The notes under the pieces: generated by a model | What the model was told of the DNA's origin: nothing | What the model saw: the letters and a program-made list of their open reading frames with translations, nothing else | The model's database searches: none | Origin: Oscillospiraceae bacterium | Lineage (GTDB): Bacteria; Bacillota; Clostridia; Oscillospirales; Oscillospiraceae | NCBI GenBank assembly: GCA_021205585.1 | Contig: JAJPXI010000212.1 | Span: 3,957 to 20,230 of the forward strand | DNA length: 16,274 nucleotides | Direction: 5' to 3' | Translations under genes and position numbers: made by a program | Shown: one piece after another, positions 14,856 to 16,274 of the stretch | Numbering within the stretch: the first letter of the stretch is position 1 | Layout of the letters: the number at the start of each line of letters is the position of its first letter

Positions 14856-15385
14856 ACCCGAGGAAACACCGGGCCCTCTCCAGAGCGGCAGTGTTTGCGG
14901 CGGTTTTGCTGGTCCTCTCCGGGGTGGTGTACGCCCGGTACAGCATCGAGGGGAAATACAGCGCGGCGGTGACCATCACCGCCGGGACGGTGAGCCCATT
15001 TACCATCACCGACGGGGCAGAGGGCACCCCCGCCTGGGTCCTGGGGGAGGACGGGACGCTGACCCTGACCTGCACCCTGAAAGGCTCCGGGAGCGCCTGC
15101 CTGAGCGTGCTGGCGCTGTGTCAAGCGGAGCCGACGGATTGGGAGGTCACGCTGAGCGTGGACGGCTCCACATCCCCATATACGGTGCAGATGGCGGCAA
15201 TCTCCCCCGGCTCCACCCTGTATGAGAGCTTTGGAGCCGGATGGATCTACCGGTTTTACGACGAGGACGCTCAGCTGACCCTGTCGCCAGGGGAGAGCGG
15301 GACAAAGGTCACAGTCACTGTGTCCGGCTGCAAGGAGGAAGCGCTGCTGGAGCTGATGGTCACCCAGGCGGCGGAGAGCGGTTAA
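14852..15385 (+). CDS. Small SipW-type secreted protein
   Basis: The 177-residue protein begins with a basic segment (1-11), a hydrophobic core (about 12-27) and VVYARYSIEGKYSAAVT (25-41), a short SipW-like signal with cleavage probably after the Ala of YAR. The mature part is a small beta protein with repeated TLTLTCTL and VTVTVSG patterns (69-76, 153-159) and cysteines at 74, 83, 90 and 160 that could form disulfides outside the cell. Its signal region aligns with that of the next gene (YAR...GKYSAAVT against FAR...GQYIAAAVT), so the two are related. It is coupled to the preceding gene by ATGA overlap. Likely a minor subunit or accessory protein of the fibre or matrix; I cannot assign a specific role. 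Confidence 0.65.
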   Translation: MNPRKHRALSRAAVFAAVLLVLSGVVYARYSIEGKYSAAVTITAGTVSPFTITDGAEGTPAWVLGEDGTLTLTCTLKGSGSACLSVLALCQAEPTDWEVTLSVDGSTSPYTVQMAAISPGSTLYESFGAGWIYRFYDEDAQLTLSPGESGTKVTVTVSGCKEEALLELMVTQAAESG

Positions 15386-15407
15386 ACGGTTTTGAGGAGG
15401 TGGGGCA

Positions 15408-16091
15408 ATGGGCGCGAAAAAATGGATGGTCGGCGGGGCGGCGCTGCTGCTTGCGGCGGCCTGCGCCCTGACCCCCTCCTTTGCCCGGCAGGAGAATGGG
15501 CAGTACATCGCCGCCGCCGTCACCACCGGAAGCAGCACCCAGGAGTTCAGCTGGGCCGAGAAGGAGCTGGTCGACCCGACGCCGGGCCCAGACGAGGGGG
15601 TAATAGTTTTGGCCTCGCTTGGAGAGGAAGAGGAGGATACGCTGACTGCCACGCTGACAGTCTCTCCCCCGGAGCTGCCCCTGTTGGGCGCGTCGTCAGA
15701 GCTCGCTTACACCGTGACCCTGGAGCCCCCGTCGTCGGGAGGAGAGACGGCAGAGGGCCTTACGCTGACCGCCCAGGTCTGCGACGCCGAGGGCACAGAG
15801 TGCACGGACGTGACCTGCACCGTCACAGCGGACACAAAGGAGGAGAACACATGGACCGTGACCCTCCCCGCCTGTGCCAATGCCGAAGACGAAGACGAAG
15901 ACGAAGACAAAGACAAAGACGAAGACCCGCCTGCGGCCGGGCTCTATACCCTGAAAATCAGCCTGAGCTGCACCAATGGAGTATTTAATACAGTCGTCTT
16001 AGACCAAGTCTTCTATGTGAACCACCAGACAGACCTGTCCGGAGCAATCACCGGAACATCCATCAGTTTAACCAGCGACGCAGAGACATGA
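15408..16091 (+). CDS. Small secreted protein with acidic Asp/Glu run
   Basis: The 227-residue protein starts 6 bases after gaggaggt (15394-15401). A signal peptide with core at about 7-20 is followed by PSFARQENGQYIAAAVTTGS (23-42), related to the signal region of the previous gene. Residues about 75-155 are beta-rich with cysteines (125, 132, 137, 156). An alternating ED/KD run (160-173) is encoded by a hexamer repeat, and a second small beta segment (about 178-222) follows. There is no C-terminal anchor. The acidic run could bind calcium or basic surfaces, or act as a flexible spacer. It is probably co-transcribed with the genes before it (22-base gap). Function otherwise unknown. Confidence 0.65.
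   Translation: MGAKKWMVGGAALLLAAACALTPSFARQENGQYIAAAVTTGSSTQEFSWAEKELVDPTPGPDEGVIVLASLGEEEEDTLTATLTVSPPELPLLGASSELAYTVTLEPPSSGGETAEGLTLTAQVCDAEGTECTDVTCTVTADTKEENTWTVTLPACANAEDEDEDEDKDKDEDPPAAGLYTLKISLSCTNGVFNTVVLDQVFYVNHQTDLSGAITGTSISLTSDAET
15885..15926 (+). repeat. In-frame hexamer repeat encoding alternating Glu/Lys-Asp
   Basis: Seven tandem hexamers are present: gaagac four times, aaagac twice, gaagac once. They encode residues 160-173 of the secreted protein at 15408. Slippage would add or remove two residues at a time without a frameshift, so the length of the acidic run may vary between strains. Confidence 0.9.
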
Positions 16092-16144
16092 CCCGCTGAC
16101 AGCAGCCGCTGAACGGGCAGAAACGTGGTCAGGAGGAAGTCAGG

Positions 16145-16274
16145 ATGAGCATGAGACGGACATCGAGAGACAGAGCAGCCGATCCCGCAAAATTTCCAGC
16201 GGGGGGGGGTTACCACTATTGGACACGGGAGTAAAACGGACACCGCCCGGAACATCCCACTCTACCTGGCCTCC
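16145..16274 (+). CDS. Probable start of a further gene, frame interrupted at a nine-G run
   Basis: A strong ribosome binding site (aggagga, 16131-16137) lies 7 bases before ATG 16145, which reads MSMRRTSRDRAADPAKFPAG. As written the frame then meets a TAA at 16232, giving only 29 residues. The run of nine G at 16201-16209 lies just before this. With eight G the frame continues to the window end as GGVTTIGHGSKTDTARNIPL and on, with codon choice like the neighbours. With ten G another frame is also open. So this is either a real gene with a length-variable or misread G tract, or a spurious start. Too little sequence remains to name the product. Confidence 0.4.
16201..16209 (+). repeat. Nine-G homopolymer inside the start of an ORF
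   Basis: An uninterrupted run of nine G lies 57 bases into the frame that starts at 16145. Its length decides which frame is read downstream. Such tracts are common sites both of sequencing or assembly error and of phase variation. Confidence 0.9.

Noticed and set aside
16013..16255. Minus-strand open frame of 80 codons at the window end
   Set aside because: It is antisense to the end of the 15408 gene, has no ribosome binding site that I can see, and shows no recognisable motif.

Overview
The window looks like chromosomal DNA from a GC-rich Gram-positive bacterium, most likely a gut Clostridia lineage of the Oscillospiraceae type. The reasons are strong AGGAGG-type ribosome binding sites, GTG and TTG starts beside ATG, tight ATGA gene overlaps, SipW-type (Ser/His) signal peptidases, and many proteins whose N-terminus resembles the SipW-dependent signals of TasA/camelysin biofilm-fibre proteins. 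All genes are on the + strand. I found no tRNA, rRNA, CRISPR array, insertion sequence or phage gene. The taxonomic call is inference.

Layout: (1) Positions 3-812 are the C-terminal end of a secreted or surface protein, followed by a strong hairpin. (2) Positions 919-3521 hold a translationally coupled pair: a degenerate HD-GYP plus EAL-like protein, then a single-pass membrane protein with a large outer domain. (3) Positions 3685-5724 encode a large TasA-like secreted protein set between hairpin-containing spacers, and 5851-6846 a second, smaller one. (4) After a spacer with three consecutive hairpins come the first SipW-like signal peptidase (6999-7883), a membrane-anchored McrB-like AAA+ ATPase (7932-9536) and a DUF2357-like protein with a very long charged coiled coil (9613-11451). 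(5) From 11448 to 16091 genes overlap or nearly touch: a third TasA-like secreted protein, a second SipW-like peptidase, a SipW-substrate-like protein ending in beta-solenoid-like repeats, and two small secreted proteins. (6) At 16145 a new gene seems to start, but its frame is broken by a run of nine G.

Working model (inference): this is a surface-fibre or matrix export and assembly locus. The SipW-like peptidases would process the secreted proteins. The 2427-3521 protein would be a membrane-tethered member of the same fold family. The HD-GYP/EAL-like protein lacks most catalytic residues and would act as a c-di-GMP-related sensor or scaffold. The unexpected part is the McrB-like ATPase with its DUF2357-like partner. 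Families known mainly from nucleic-acid-targeting defence here sit between signal peptidase and fibre genes, with a membrane anchor in the ATPase and no recognisable nuclease. That combination is the best candidate for an undescribed system in this window.

Three secreted or membrane proteins share a C-terminal WLEGxDxDC signature, two of them also share a YEPNxDxH motif, and the two last small proteins share a cleavage-region motif. The locus therefore appears to have grown by duplication of a small set of folds.
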